Source of the DNA: Dyadobacter sp. CY345
Lineage (GTDB): Bacteria > Bacteroidota > Bacteroidia > Cytophagales > Spirosomataceae
Assembly (NCBI RefSeq): GCF_021502725.1
Contig: NZ_JAKFFS010000003.1
Location: forward strand, 1-64,000
DNA length: 64,000 nucleotides
Direction of reading: 5' to 3'
The position numbers and the translations under genes are program-made. Shown piece by piece: positions 56,361-64,000 of the stretch. Each line of letters starts with the position of its first letter. The first letter of the stretch is position 1. Below the pieces are notes generated by a model. That model did no database searches. It saw only the letters and a list, made by a program, of their open reading frames with translations, and was not told the origin of the DNA.

Positions 56361-57578
56361 ATGAGTAACGAAATACAGTACAAATATCGTCCGGAATATC
56401 TTTCTATCTCAGCACCAAATAAATACAACTCCGAAACGCTTCGGACTGAGGAAATGGTGTTGAATATGGGGCCTCAACATCCCTCTACGCATGGTGTATT
56501 GCGGTTGGAAGTGGTTACGGACGGTGAAGTAATAGTTGATGTAGTTCCGCATCTCGGTTATCTGCACCGCTGTTTTGAAAAACATGCAGAAGCTTTGCCT
56601 TTCAACCAGATTATTCCATATGTAGATCGTCTGGATTATGTAGCTTCCATGAATTCTGAACATGCTTATGTCATGGGTGTTGAAAGAATGCTGGGTATTG
56701 AAAATGACATTCCTAAAAGAATTGAATATATCCGGGTTGTTGTAGCAGAACTAAACAGGCTTGCTTCTCACTTTGTTGCATTAGGGACCTATGCCATGGA
56801 TATTGGCGCTTACACTCCTTTTCTCTGGATGATGCGTGATCGTGAACAGATCTTGCGCCTGTTAGAATGGGTGAGCGGAGCTAGAATGCTTTATAATTAT
56901 ATCTGGATCGGCGGTTTGTTTTATGATCTTCCGGTTGGCTTTGAAGAACGGTGTGCGGAGTTTGTAAAATACCTGAAACCTAAACTAATTGAGCTCCAGC
57001 AGCTCGTTGTCGATAATAAAATTTTTATTCAAAGGACTGCAAATGTTGGCGTACTTCCGTTGCCAGTTGCGATAAACTATGGCTGCACAGGCCCAATGAT
57101 GCGTGGCTCCGGTTTGCGCTACGATCTTCGTCGTGTTGATGGATACTCAGTATATCCAGAACTTGATTTTGATATACCAATCGGAGAGGGTAAAATGGGA
57201 ACTGTCGGTGACTGTTGGGATCGTACCTGGGTTCGTGTTGTTGAGTGCTGGGAATCAGTAAAAATTATTGAGCAAAGCCTTGAACAGTTGCAAGGAGATC
57301 ATAAGCGGACACCTTCATTTGATCCACAGGCAATGGTTCCGAAAAAGATCCGTCCGAAAGCAATGGATTTTTATACGCGTGGAGAAAGTCCGAAAGGGGA
57401 ATTAGGATTTTTCTTCCGTACCGACGGTCGTTCAGATATTCCGGTACGATGCAGAGCCCGATCATGTTGTTTCCATAATTTGTCTGTAATCGGAGAAATG
57501 GCTAAAGGAGCCTTGTTGGCAGATCTGGTGGCGATTATTGGTACAATTGATGTAGTTATGGGTGAGGTTGATCGTTAA
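56361..57578 (+). CDS. nuoD: NADH-quinone oxidoreductase subunit D (solitary)
   Basis: A 405-residue 49-kDa-type subunit of complex I, which forms part of the quinone site. It starts with the family [16 protein letters not shown] (36-51) and keeps [30 protein letters not shown] and the C-terminal [22 protein letters not shown] cysteine pair (Cys369-Cys370, [10 protein letters not shown]) occupies the conserved segment usually read as a Pro-Ser-Phe-x-Asn-Leu region. No other nuo gene is adjacent, so the subunit is encoded apart from its complex. It is flanked by unrelated genes and by a palindromic repeat. Confidence 0.93.
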   Translation: MSNEIQYKYRPEYLSISAPNKYNSETLRTEEMVLNMGPQHPSTHGVLRLEVVTDGEVIVDVVPHLGYLHRCFEKHAEALPFNQIIPYVDRLDYVASMNSEHAYVMGVERMLGIENDIPKRIEYIRVVVAELNRLASHFVALGTYAMDIGAYTPFLWMMRDREQILRLLEWVSGARMLYNYIWIGGLFYDLPVGFEERCAEFVKYLKPKLIELQQLVVDNKIFIQRTANVGVLPLPVAINYGCTGPMMRGSGLRYDLRRVDGYSVYPELDFDIPIGEGKMGTVGDCWDRTWVRVVECWESVKIIEQSLEQLQGDHKRTPSFDPQAMVPKKIRPKAMDFYTRGESPKGELGFFFRTDGRSDIPVRCRARSCCFHNLSVIGEMAKGALLADLVAIIGTIDVVMGEVDR

Positions 57579-57624
57579 TAAGATATATGTAATTGCCAAA
57601 ATTCGGACTTTGGTTATTTAGAAA

Positions 57625-57785
57625 TGGCTCCTTGGGAGCTACCTGTTTATAGAAAAATGCGGTAAGGCTTGAAGTCCTGGCTCCACCGGAGCCTCCTTGA
57701 ATTTCCAGGATACTCCGAATCCGAAGGAGTGAGAATTACAAATTCAGCAATCTAATGCTATAAACAGGTTGCTCCTATCGAGCGA
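57625..57785. repeat. Palindromic composite repeat, 160 bp
   Basis: GGAGCTACCTGTTTATAG (57635-57652) is matched by CTATAAACAGGTTGCTCC (57758-57775), an 18-bp inverted repeat with one mismatch. Each end carries a further small palindrome (GCTCC-TTG-GGAGC and GCTCC...CGAGC), and the interior contains GGCTCC-ACC-GGAGCC and CTCC...GGAG. It fills most of the 312-bp gap between nuoD and asd and holds no coding sequence. The structure resembles a MITE or REP-like pair, unrelated in sequence to the ATCCCGAAGGGAT family. Confidence 0.75.
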
Positions 57786-57832
57786 TTAATCTGACAATAA
57801 TTTTGGTCGATAATTAAATATCTATTTGTTAA

Positions 57833-57866
57833 AAGAAAAGAGTGACCCACCGGCCACTCTTTTCTT
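57833..57866 (-). terminator. Terminator of asd
   Basis: AAGAAAAGAGTG (57833-57844) pairs perfectly with CACTCTTTTCTT (57855-57866). It lies 24 bp past the asd stop. Confidence 0.85.
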
Positions 57867-57890
57867 GTTTATAACTTGTTTGGAAAAATC

Positions 57891-58901
57891 TTAAACTTCT
57901 TGTGCAACACCAACTAGGTCATGTTTTGCAAGAAATTCAGCGATTTGAACTGTGTTTGTCGCTGCACCTTTACGAAGGTTATCAGCCACTATCCACAAGT
58001 TCAAAGTTTTAGGCTGAGATTCATCACGACGGATACGACCAACGAAAGTTTCGTCTTTTCCATGTGCGGTTAATGGCATTGGATAAAGGAAATTTTTTGG
58101 ATCATCCTGTATAATTACGCCTTCCGCCTCGCTCAAAATCTGACGAACTTCTTCCAGATCAAACTCATTTTCAAATTCGATATTAACAGCTTCAGAGTGA
58201 CCGCCGATTGTAGGAATACGAACAGTTGTTGCTGTAACCGCAATACTATCGTCGCCCATAATTTTCTTCGTCTCATTCGTCATCTTCATTTCCTCTTTGG
58301 TATAACCATTGTCAAGGAAAACGTCGATATGCGGCAATACATTTAAGTCAATCGGATGGGGATAAACTTTTGATACGCTGCTATCACCAGAACGTTCTGC
58401 AAATAGCTGATCAACTGCCGCTTTACCAGTACCAGTCACAGATTGATAAGTTGAAACTACAACACGTTTGATTTTATATTTTTGGTGTAACGGATTCAAA
58501 ACCACCACCATCTGAATGGTTGAGCAGTTTGGATTCGCTATAATTTTATCTTCTTTTGTCAGTGTCACCGCATTAATTTCTGGTACTACGAGTTTTTTCG
58601 TAGGGTCCATTCTCCATGCAGATGAGTTGTCAATAACGGTAATTCCGGCCGCAGCAAATCTTGGAGCCAGTTCCAGAGAAGTACTGCCACCTGCTGAGAA
58701 TATCGCAATTTCAGGTTTAGCTGCAATGGCATCCTCAAATCCGATTACCTTAATCTGTTTACCCTTGAATGTAACTTCCTTACCAACAGATCTTTCAGAT
58801 GCAACGGCCAATAATTCCGTCACCGGGAAATTACGCTCTTCGAGCACTTTGAGGATTTCGCCGCCCACCAGACCGGTAGCGCCTACTACTGCGATTTTCA
58901 T
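57891..58901 (-). CDS. asd: Aspartate-semialdehyde dehydrogenase
   Basis: A 336-residue Asd that reduces aspartyl phosphate to aspartate semialdehyde on the path to lysine/diaminopimelate, threonine and methionine. The Rossmann start MKIAVVGATGLVGGEIL fixes the ATG at 58901; an upstream in-frame start at 58946 adds 15 unconserved residues. The catalytic cysteine is Cys126 (NPNCSTIQ); STYQSVTGTGKAAVDQL and RIPTIGGHSEAVNIEFE are intact. Confidence 0.96.
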   Translation of the reverse strand: MKIAVVGATGLVGGEILKVLEERNFPVTELLAVASERSVGKEVTFKGKQIKVIGFEDAIAAKPEIAIFSAGGSTSLELAPRFAAAGITVIDNSSAWRMDPTKKLVVPEINAVTLTKEDKIIANPNCSTIQMVVVLNPLHQKYKIKRVVVSTYQSVTGTGKAAVDQLFAERSGDSSVSKVYPHPIDLNVLPHIDVFLDNGYTKEEMKMTNETKKIMGDDSIAVTATTVRIPTIGGHSEAVNIEFENEFDLEEVRQILSEAEGVIIQDDPKNFLYPMPLTAHGKDETFVGRIRRDESQPKTLNLWIVADNLRKGAATNTVQIAEFLAKHDLVGVAQEV

Positions 58902-58984
58902 TCTAAAACCAGGATTAATGTGATTTGTAAAATTGTTGTAACTCAACGGATTCGGGCAAAATCTGCCAGATCTGAAAAGTGGTG

Positions 58985-58992
58985 CAAATTTA
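58985..58992 (-). promoter_or_regulatory. -7 promoter element of asd
   Basis: The complement reads TAAATTTG (TAnnTTTG), about 84 bp upstream of the ATG at 58901, without a TTG at the normal -33 distance. Confidence 0.45.
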
Positions 58993-59100
58993 CGAGGATT
59001 TTAATAAGAAATGATGTTTTTATTGTACAAATGCGTTGGATGATAAATTTGAGAATTTCAGTTTGTAGAAAAATGAAGTTGATTATTCCATAATTCATAT

Positions 59101-59400
59101 GTCACCCCGTTGGGGTTTTAGAGGATTCAGGTTCGTAATTTTTCTATAATAATGTCATCCCTTCGGGATTGTGAGAAGGGCGAATTGTTGTACACGAAAA
59201 AATAAATCAGATAATTGAATTTCGAAATGAAATTTTATATCGGAAAAAACCACAACCAAATTTCCTTTTATAATCAAGGTTGAGATTTTGATAAAAAATA
59301 AGTGAGCATAAATATTCTTTCACATCACAATCCCGAAGGGATGACATTATTATAGTAGCTCATTATGCAAGGATTTTCCCTAACCCGGAACGGGTGACAT
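59101..59400. repeat. Divergent pair of REP-like two-hairpin elements
   Basis: The same element as at 27.2-28.3 kb. The left copy is inverted: ACCCCGTTGGGGT (59104-59116) then ATCCCTTCGGGAT (59157-59169). The right copy is direct: ATCCCGAAGGGAT (59330-59342) then ACCCGGAACGGGT (59383-59395). The connecting sequence in both reads GACATTATTATAG after the first hairpin. The pair fills the 558-bp gap between asd and the folate ligase gene (58902-59459) along with the asd promoter. No transposase is adjacent, which suggests mobilisation in trans. Confidence 0.9.
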
Positions 59401-59459
59401 AACCTTGGCAAAATCATAATTACCATCAATTAATCTCTCCTCAATATTAAACACATTTA

Positions 59460-60035
59460 CTAAAACAGCACAATCTCCAAAGGTGTAACACAATAATCCA
59501 TAGGCACATCAAAGGCATCAATATCACCGATTTCGTCCACCGGATCAAAAAATGATAATCCTATTTTAACAACATCTGGCCTGCAATGCGCCAAAAACCG
59601 ATCATAGTAACCTCCTCCATAACCAACCCGAAATCCTTTTTTATCAAATGCTAAAAGTGGTAAGAACACAGCATCAATATCATTTGGTAACACTTTAAGT
59701 GAAGTTTCCGGATCTGGCTCCGGAATTTGCCATTGATTATTGATTAGTATGGTTTTAGGGGTTAACCGATAATGTTCCATTTCCCTGGTACCCGGAATAA
59801 TCCGTGGAGAAACAATTTTTACCTGATCAAAACTTTGAAGAAAAGAAATAATACGCCAGGTATCAATTTCATTTTTACCGGTTTGGGGTAGAAATATGTG
59901 TATTTTTCTGGCTACACTGCTTTTGAAAAAAAGCGCACAATTTTTTAAAATAGCTTCGTTTTTTTCTTCAATCTCATTTTCCGAAAGCTCCTTTCGCTTT
60001 TTTAAAAATTCGGAACGCAGAAAGGATTTTTTCAT
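59460..60035 (-). CDS. 5-formyltetrahydrofolate cyclo-ligase
   Basis: A 191-residue enzyme (MTHFS family, YgfA-like) that converts 5-formyl-THF to 5,10-methenyl-THF using ATP. The N-terminus MKKSFLRSEFLKKRKELSENEIEEKN and the ATP-binding signature GYGGGYYDRFL (138-148) are typical. The ATG at 60035 fits the family; a start at 60047 adds four residues. It is a single-gene unit. Confidence 0.93.
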   Translation of the reverse strand: MKKSFLRSEFLKKRKELSENEIEEKNEAILKNCALFFKSSVARKIHIFLPQTGKNEIDTWRIISFLQSFDQVKIVSPRIIPGTREMEHYRLTPKTILINNQWQIPEPDPETSLKVLPNDIDAVFLPLLAFDKKGFRVGYGGGYYDRFLAHCRPDVVKIGLSFFDPVDEIGDIDAFDVPMDYCVTPLEIVLF

Positions 60036-60308
60036 AAAGCAGTGCACAAATTAATGGTGTGAAATGATATTGGGCGTCAATATTAAAAAATTTATCCAGC
60101 GATGATTTACATTTTATGATAAACCGGGTAGATCAGGTTTACAGTTGCTTTTTAAAAGATAATAATTCAACTAAGGCATTGCAAAATTTGAAAGAATGAA
60201 TGATAAATTCAAACTAACTTCCTGTTCTGTTTCGCCTTTTCAGTCTATTATTTGTACTTTCACCGTCGCATTTCAATATCTTTAACTTTCGAATAGTAAA
60301 TAATAATC

Positions 60309-61520
60309 ATGAGCAAAATTAAAGTTGCAAATCCCGTAGTAGAATTGGACGGAGATGAGATGACTCGTATCATCTGGAAGTTTATCAAAGAAAAACTTAT
60401 TTTACCATACCTTGACGTAGATATTAAATACTACGATTTAGGTGTTGAATATCGCGATGAAACCAACGATCAGGTTACGATCGACGCTGCGAATGCGATT
60501 AAAGAATATGGTGTAGGTATCAAATGCGCTACTATTACGCCTGACGAAGACCGCGTAACTGAGTTCAATCTGAAACAAATGTGGAAATCTCCAAATGGAA
60601 CGATCCGTAACATTTTGGATGGAACTGTTTTCCGTGAGCCTATCGTAATGAGCAACGTACCTCGTCTGGTAACAAACTGGACTGCTCCTATCATCGTTGG
60701 CCGCCACGCTTTTGGTGATCAGTACAAAGCAACAGATTTCGTTGTACCAGGAAAAGGAAAACTTACCGTTAAGTTTGAAGGAGAAGACGGGCAAGTAATT
60801 GAGCACGAAGTATATCAATTCCAGGGACCGGGTGTTGCCATGGCGATGTATAACGTGGATGAGTCGATCCGTGGATTTGCGCGTTCTTGTTTCAATGTAG
60901 CAATGGGCAAAGGATGGCCTTTATACCTTTCTACAAAAAACACCATTTTGAAAAAATACGATGGTCGTTTCAAAGATATTTTCCAGGAAGTTTACGATGC
61001 TGAATTTGCAGGAAAAGTACACTACGAGCACCGTCTGATTGATGACATGGTTGCTTCTGCACTTAAATGGGAAGGTAACTTTGTTTGGGCTTGTAAAAAC
61101 TATGATGGTGACGTTCAGTCAGATACAGTTGCACAAGGATTTGGTTCTCTTGGTTTGATGACTTCTGTTTTGTTGACTCCGGATGGACAAACACTGGAAG
61201 CTGAGGCTGCACACGGAACGGTGACACGTCACTACCGCGAGCACCAAAAAGGAAGACCAACTTCTACAAATCCAATTGCTTCAATTTTTGCATGGACGCG
61301 TGGACTTGAATTCCGTGGAAAACAAGATGGCAACCAGGAGCTTATCGATTTCTGCCAGACTTTGGAAAGAGTTTGTATCGAAACGGTTGAAAGTGGAAAA
61401 ATGACAAAAGATTTGGCTGTTTGTATTCATGGAAACAAAGTGAATCACGGAGAGCATTATCTTTATACAGAGGAATTCCTTGAAGCGATTAACGACAATT
61501 TGCAAGCTGCGTTAGCTTAA
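60309..61520 (+). CDS. icd: NADP-dependent isocitrate dehydrogenase (homodimeric, eukaryote-like type)
   Basis: A 403-residue isocitrate dehydrogenase of the subfamily shared with mammalian IDH1/2: [38 protein letters not shown] at the N-terminus, [19 protein letters not shown], and [45 protein letters not shown] with the dinucleotide-binding segment. It makes 2-oxoglutarate and NADPH in the TCA cycle. Codon choice looks highly optimised, as for a strongly expressed gene. A terminator follows at 61545-61580. Confidence 0.97.
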   Translation: MSKIKVANPVVELDGDEMTRIIWKFIKEKLILPYLDVDIKYYDLGVEYRDETNDQVTIDAANAIKEYGVGIKCATITPDEDRVTEFNLKQMWKSPNGTIRNILDGTVFREPIVMSNVPRLVTNWTAPIIVGRHAFGDQYKATDFVVPGKGKLTVKFEGEDGQVIEHEVYQFQGPGVAMAMYNVDESIRGFARSCFNVAMGKGWPLYLSTKNTILKKYDGRFKDIFQEVYDAEFAGKVHYEHRLIDDMVASALKWEGNFVWACKNYDGDVQSDTVAQGFGSLGLMTSVLLTPDGQTLEAEAAHGTVTRHYREHQKGRPTSTNPIASIFAWTRGLEFRGKQDGNQELIDFCQTLERVCIETVESGKMTKDLAVCIHGNKVNHGEHYLYTEEFLEAINDNLQAALA

Positions 61521-61544
61521 TATAATTGAGGTAAACACTTTTAT

Positions 61545-61580
61545 AGCCGTCAGTTCTGCTTAGAGCTGGCGGCTTTTTTG
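61545..61580 (+). terminator. Terminator of icd
   Basis: AGCCGTCAG and CTGGCGGCT form a 9-bp stem (one wobble pair) around a short loop, followed by TTTTTT, 25 bp past the icd stop. Confidence 0.88.
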
Positions 61581-61701
61581 TTGAATTTATTTTCAGAACG
61601 CGGATACTTTTCAGACTTAGAAAAAACTTAGAACTCCTATTTTCAGATACAAGATTTGTATTTTAAACTACATTTGGACTCATCTTATCCTACTTGTAAA
61701 C

Positions 61702-62955
61702 TTGTTCAAAGCCGTTTCATTTATTTTTTTCTTTACGATCTGCGAAACCTTTTGCTTGAATATTCAGGCGCAGGTAGTCGTTCCGGCACAATCTTCCATG
61801 CGTGTGGAAACGAGTGTTATGCCGGATATCTCCGGCGTTGTGGAAAAGGCGGAAGAGAAGGATATCATGGACATTATTGGCCAGCTGAAACGAAAAAGTA
61901 AAAGAGATTCATTGGCAACCAGGTATAAACAGCCGCGAAGGGTACAGTATTCGATGGTACCAGCGATCGGATATACGCTTTCGACTGGTTTCGTGGGTTT
62001 GTTAAGTGCCAATGCGGCGTTTTATGTAAGCGATTCCGCAACAACAAATATTTCCAGCGTCAGCACCAGTTTTAATTACTCACAGTATAATCAGATTACG
62101 ATACCCATTCAGGCGAATATCTGGACTAAGGACAATGGTTACAATGTGATTATAGAATGGCGGTACTTCAAATATCCTCAGGACACTTATGGTTTGGGAG
62201 GTCATAGTTTGCTGGAAAATGCGGATCGAATAGATTATTCTCATATCCGGCTGCACCAAACGGTGTTGAAAAATATTACAGGTGCATTTTATTTAGGCGT
62301 TGGCTATCATCTTGATTATCGCTGGAAAATTAAACAGGAAGGAATCAACGAAGATGTTTCTGCTTACGGGTTACCCTCAAAATCAGTCTCATCGGGCATC
62401 GTTGGCAATGTCTTATATGACAGTAGAAAAAATTCAATCAATCCAATAGGCGGTGTGTACGCCAACGCCCGTTATAGAAATAATTTGAAAGTTCTGGGCA
62501 GCGATACACATTGGGAATCACTCGTTCTGGAATTTCGGAAATATGTGAATTTCCCAAAAGGCAGCCGAAATACGCTGGCATTTTGGGATTTTAACTGGCT
62601 GACGTTATCTGGAAAACCGCCGTATCTGGATTTGCCTAGCACCAGTTGGGATCCATCAAATAATACCGGGCGAGGATATATTCAGGGAAGGTTCAGAAGT
62701 CCGAATATGCTATATTTCGAGTCCGAATATCGGTTTGTATTAACGCAAAATGGATTATTGGGTGGCGTCGTTTTTGGTAATGCGCAAAGTTTTTCCAACT
62801 GGCCGACCCAAAAATTTAATAAAATAGCCCCCGGTGCAGGTTTGGGTATCCGAATAAAAATAAATAAAACTTCAAGGACGAATATTGCTGTTGATTATGG
62901 CTTCGGGACAAAAGGTTCACGTGGTTTGTTTGTAAATTTGGGAGAGGTTTTTTAA
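61702..62955 (+). CDS. BamA/TamA-family outer-membrane barrel protein
   Basis: A 417-residue exported protein with a signal peptide (about 1-24, ending NIQAQ), no POTRA domains and a C-terminal barrel similar to the surface-antigen/BamA-TamA group: YSMVPAIGYTLSTGFVGLLSANAAFYV, SGIVGNVLYDSRKNSINPIGGVYANARYRNN, and the end GAGLGIRIKINKTSRTNIAVDYGFG...VNLGEVF with a terminal Phe. Without POTRA domains it probably is not an assembly factor itself. The start at TTG 61702 is chosen since no in-frame ATG precedes the signal peptide; confidence in the start is moderate. Confidence 0.82.
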   Translation: MFKAVSFIFFFTICETFCLNIQAQVVVPAQSSMRVETSVMPDISGVVEKAEEKDIMDIIGQLKRKSKRDSLATRYKQPRRVQYSMVPAIGYTLSTGFVGLLSANAAFYVSDSATTNISSVSTSFNYSQYNQITIPIQANIWTKDNGYNVIIEWRYFKYPQDTYGLGGHSLLENADRIDYSHIRLHQTVLKNITGAFYLGVGYHLDYRWKIKQEGINEDVSAYGLPSKSVSSGIVGNVLYDSRKNSINPIGGVYANARYRNNLKVLGSDTHWESLVLEFRKYVNFPKGSRNTLAFWDFNWLTLSGKPPYLDLPSTSWDPSNNTGRGYIQGRFRSPNMLYFESEYRFVLTQNGLLGGVVFGNAQSFSNWPTQKFNKIAPGAGLGIRIKINKTSRTNIAVDYGFGTKGSRGLFVNLGEVF

Positions 62956-63021
62956 GAAAAGTGTGTTAGGAACCTGTCGATTTAACAGAAATATTATCCA
63001 GCAAATAGTACTTGATTTATT

Positions 63022-63807
63022 ATGATCGCTTCTATTGAAATTCAGAATTATCGTAATCTTAAAAACATCAACATTGATTTGACGGGACAGTTAAATCTCA
63101 TTACCGGAAAGAATAATACCGGAAAAACCAATTTCCTCGAATCAATTTTTTTCTACGCTTCACAGAAAGAAATTCATTTGGCAGAGCGGATTGTTATTAA
63201 TGATCAGGCAATAGATTTTGTTCCAGACGACGAGATTTTGAGCCCCCAGAATGTTAAGTTTATAAGGGCTCATTCGAGTATTCAAAGTCTGCTTCACGAA
63301 AATTCTTTTGACTGTTTTACTAATTTAATTACTGAGAAGGCTGTTAATTTTTTAAAGAGAATTGATGACCGAATTTCAGAAGTTGACTTTCTTGCTGATA
63401 ATCTGCGTAACCCGATTGCGACTTTTAAGGATGGGAAAACCGTCGCACTGTTACGCATGGGGAGTGGCGTTCATCGAATTCTTACAATTCTGCTGGCATT
63501 AAGCACTTCGAAAAATGGCATTGTCCTGATTGATGAAATTGAAAATGGTTTTCACTACGGTGTCGAAGAAGAGCTTTGGGCGCTTATCTCAGCCATTGCA
63601 AAGGATCAGAATATCCAGGTATTTGCTGCCACGCACAGCATCGATACGATCAGAGCTTTTGGAAAAATAATTAATGACGAAAACGAGGCCAAAGTACCAG
63701 GCTTGCTGATAAAACTTGAAAACATTGACGGTATCATTGAGTCTTTGACTTTTGATCCCGAAGAGTTAAAAGTTATCTTGGATAATTCGATTGAGGTTAG
63801 GAAATAA
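63022..63807 (+). CDS. AAA family ATPase (AAA_15/21, SMC-like), short form
   Basis: A 261-residue ABC/SMC-type ATPase: MIASIEIQNYRNLKNINIDLTG..., Walker A GKNNTGKT (29-36), a signature-like LLRMGSGVHRIL, Walker B GIVLIDEIENG and the histidine loop ATHSID. The family normally has 350-450 residues, so the arm between Walker A and the signature is much reduced. Relatives include OLD-like and defence-associated ATPases, often with a nuclease partner; none is seen before the window ends 193 bp later. The function is unknown. Confidence 0.8.
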   Translation: MIASIEIQNYRNLKNINIDLTGQLNLITGKNNTGKTNFLESIFFYASQKEIHLAERIVINDQAIDFVPDDEILSPQNVKFIRAHSSIQSLLHENSFDCFTNLITEKAVNFLKRIDDRISEVDFLADNLRNPIATFKDGKTVALLRMGSGVHRILTILLALSTSKNGIVLIDEIENGFHYGVEEELWALISAIAKDQNIQVFAATHSIDTIRAFGKIINDENEAKVPGLLIKLENIDGIIESLTFDPEELKVILDNSIEVRK

Positions 63808-63921
63808 ATGATTGAATATCTTCAAATTAAGTGGGCAATCATCTTAAATTCACCCCATACAGTTATCCCAAACATTTTATGGATGATCATAATGTATAAT
63901 TTTGCCTATTTTACTGGGTAG
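63808..63921 (+). CDS. Possible small ORF (37 aa) directly after the ATPase gene
   Basis: An ATG immediately follows the ATPase stop (TAA-ATG) and opens a 37-codon frame ending at TAG 63919-63921. The product would be hydrophobic (MIEYLQIKWAIILNSPHTV...). It may be a chance frame or a degraded partner gene. No further feature is visible to the window end. Confidence 0.2.
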   Translation: MIEYLQIKWAIILNSPHTVIPNILWMIIMYNFAYFTG

Positions 63922-64000
63922 TTATAATTCATTTGGAATACAGTTAAGAGCAAGTGACAAAATTTACATTAAATAGAAAATTAATATTATAATACTTGAC

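Noticed and set aside
57465..57578. Frameshift in nuoD explaining the cysteine pair
   Set aside because: Conserved residues are in the same frame on both sides and the protein reaches its normal C-terminus.
63022..63807. Anti-phage defence operon (OLD, Gabija or Abi-type)
   Set aside because: The ATPase alone is not enough; no nuclease, helicase or TOPRIM partner is visible before the window ends.

Overview
The window is ordinary chromosome of a Bacteroidota bacterium, most likely a Dyadobacter-like member of the Cytophagales. Evidence: the 5' end of a Bacteroidota-type 16S rRNA at the left edge; many Bacteroidota-specific families (DUF4301, DUF4292, DUF5723, GT3 glycogen synthase, an atpD-atpC pair split from the other ATP synthase genes); and repeated promoters of the Bacteroidota type (TTG, 18-20 bp, TAnnTTTG), several of which help to fix gene starts. 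No tRNA, prophage, integrase or CRISPR array was seen.

Layout. 0-0.4 kb: 16S 5' end with leader and promoter, transcribed leftward. 0.4-8.2 kb: a lipoprotein, a small conserved protein, a PcrA/UvrD helicase, a DUF4301 protein, an Lrp/AsnC regulator and GDP-L-fucose synthase. 8.2-17.6 kb: a secreted MORN/YwqK-like protein, a GT-C-like membrane protein, a two-gene unit for a secreted GlcG/HbpS-like protein and an exported 5-hydroxyisourate hydrolase next to a Crp/Fnr regulator (with an FNR-like palindrome between them), a PBP4-type lipoprotein, RecQ and an outer-membrane DUF5723 protein. 17.8-18.5 kb: a higBA toxin-antitoxin pair. 18.5-27.1 kb: a leftward block with a pseudouridine synthase, PanB, a degenerate-LytM EnvC-like protein, a DUF4292 lipoprotein, a TPR protein and a large MG2/TonB-plug protein.

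27.1-28.8 kb is the most unusual stretch: eight copies of a two-hairpin REP-like element (three in one orientation, five in the other, the latter in a 154-157 bp tandem array) beside a single-domain Y1 (HUH) transposase. The same element recurs at 59.1-59.4 kb without a transposase. Different palindromic composites lie at 44.4 and 57.6 kb.

28.8-46.7 kb: an APC permease with a striking folded leader, atpD-atpC, a membrane/TPR protein, an orphan LolD/MacB-type ATPase, a second pseudouridine synthase, secreted MsrA, HemJ, a beta-CASP RNase-like protein, Hpt, a TPR protein, an M20 dipeptidase and PlsY. 46.9-64 kb: a 1554-residue secreted protein of unknown function, PrmA, GT3 glycogen synthase, a GHL10-type lipoprotein, a solitary NuoD, Asd, 5-formyl-THF cyclo-ligase, isocitrate dehydrogenase, a BamA/TamA-like barrel and a short AAA ATPase. 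Most genes are housekeeping or envelope functions in short transcription units, often ended by clear bidirectional hairpin terminators.
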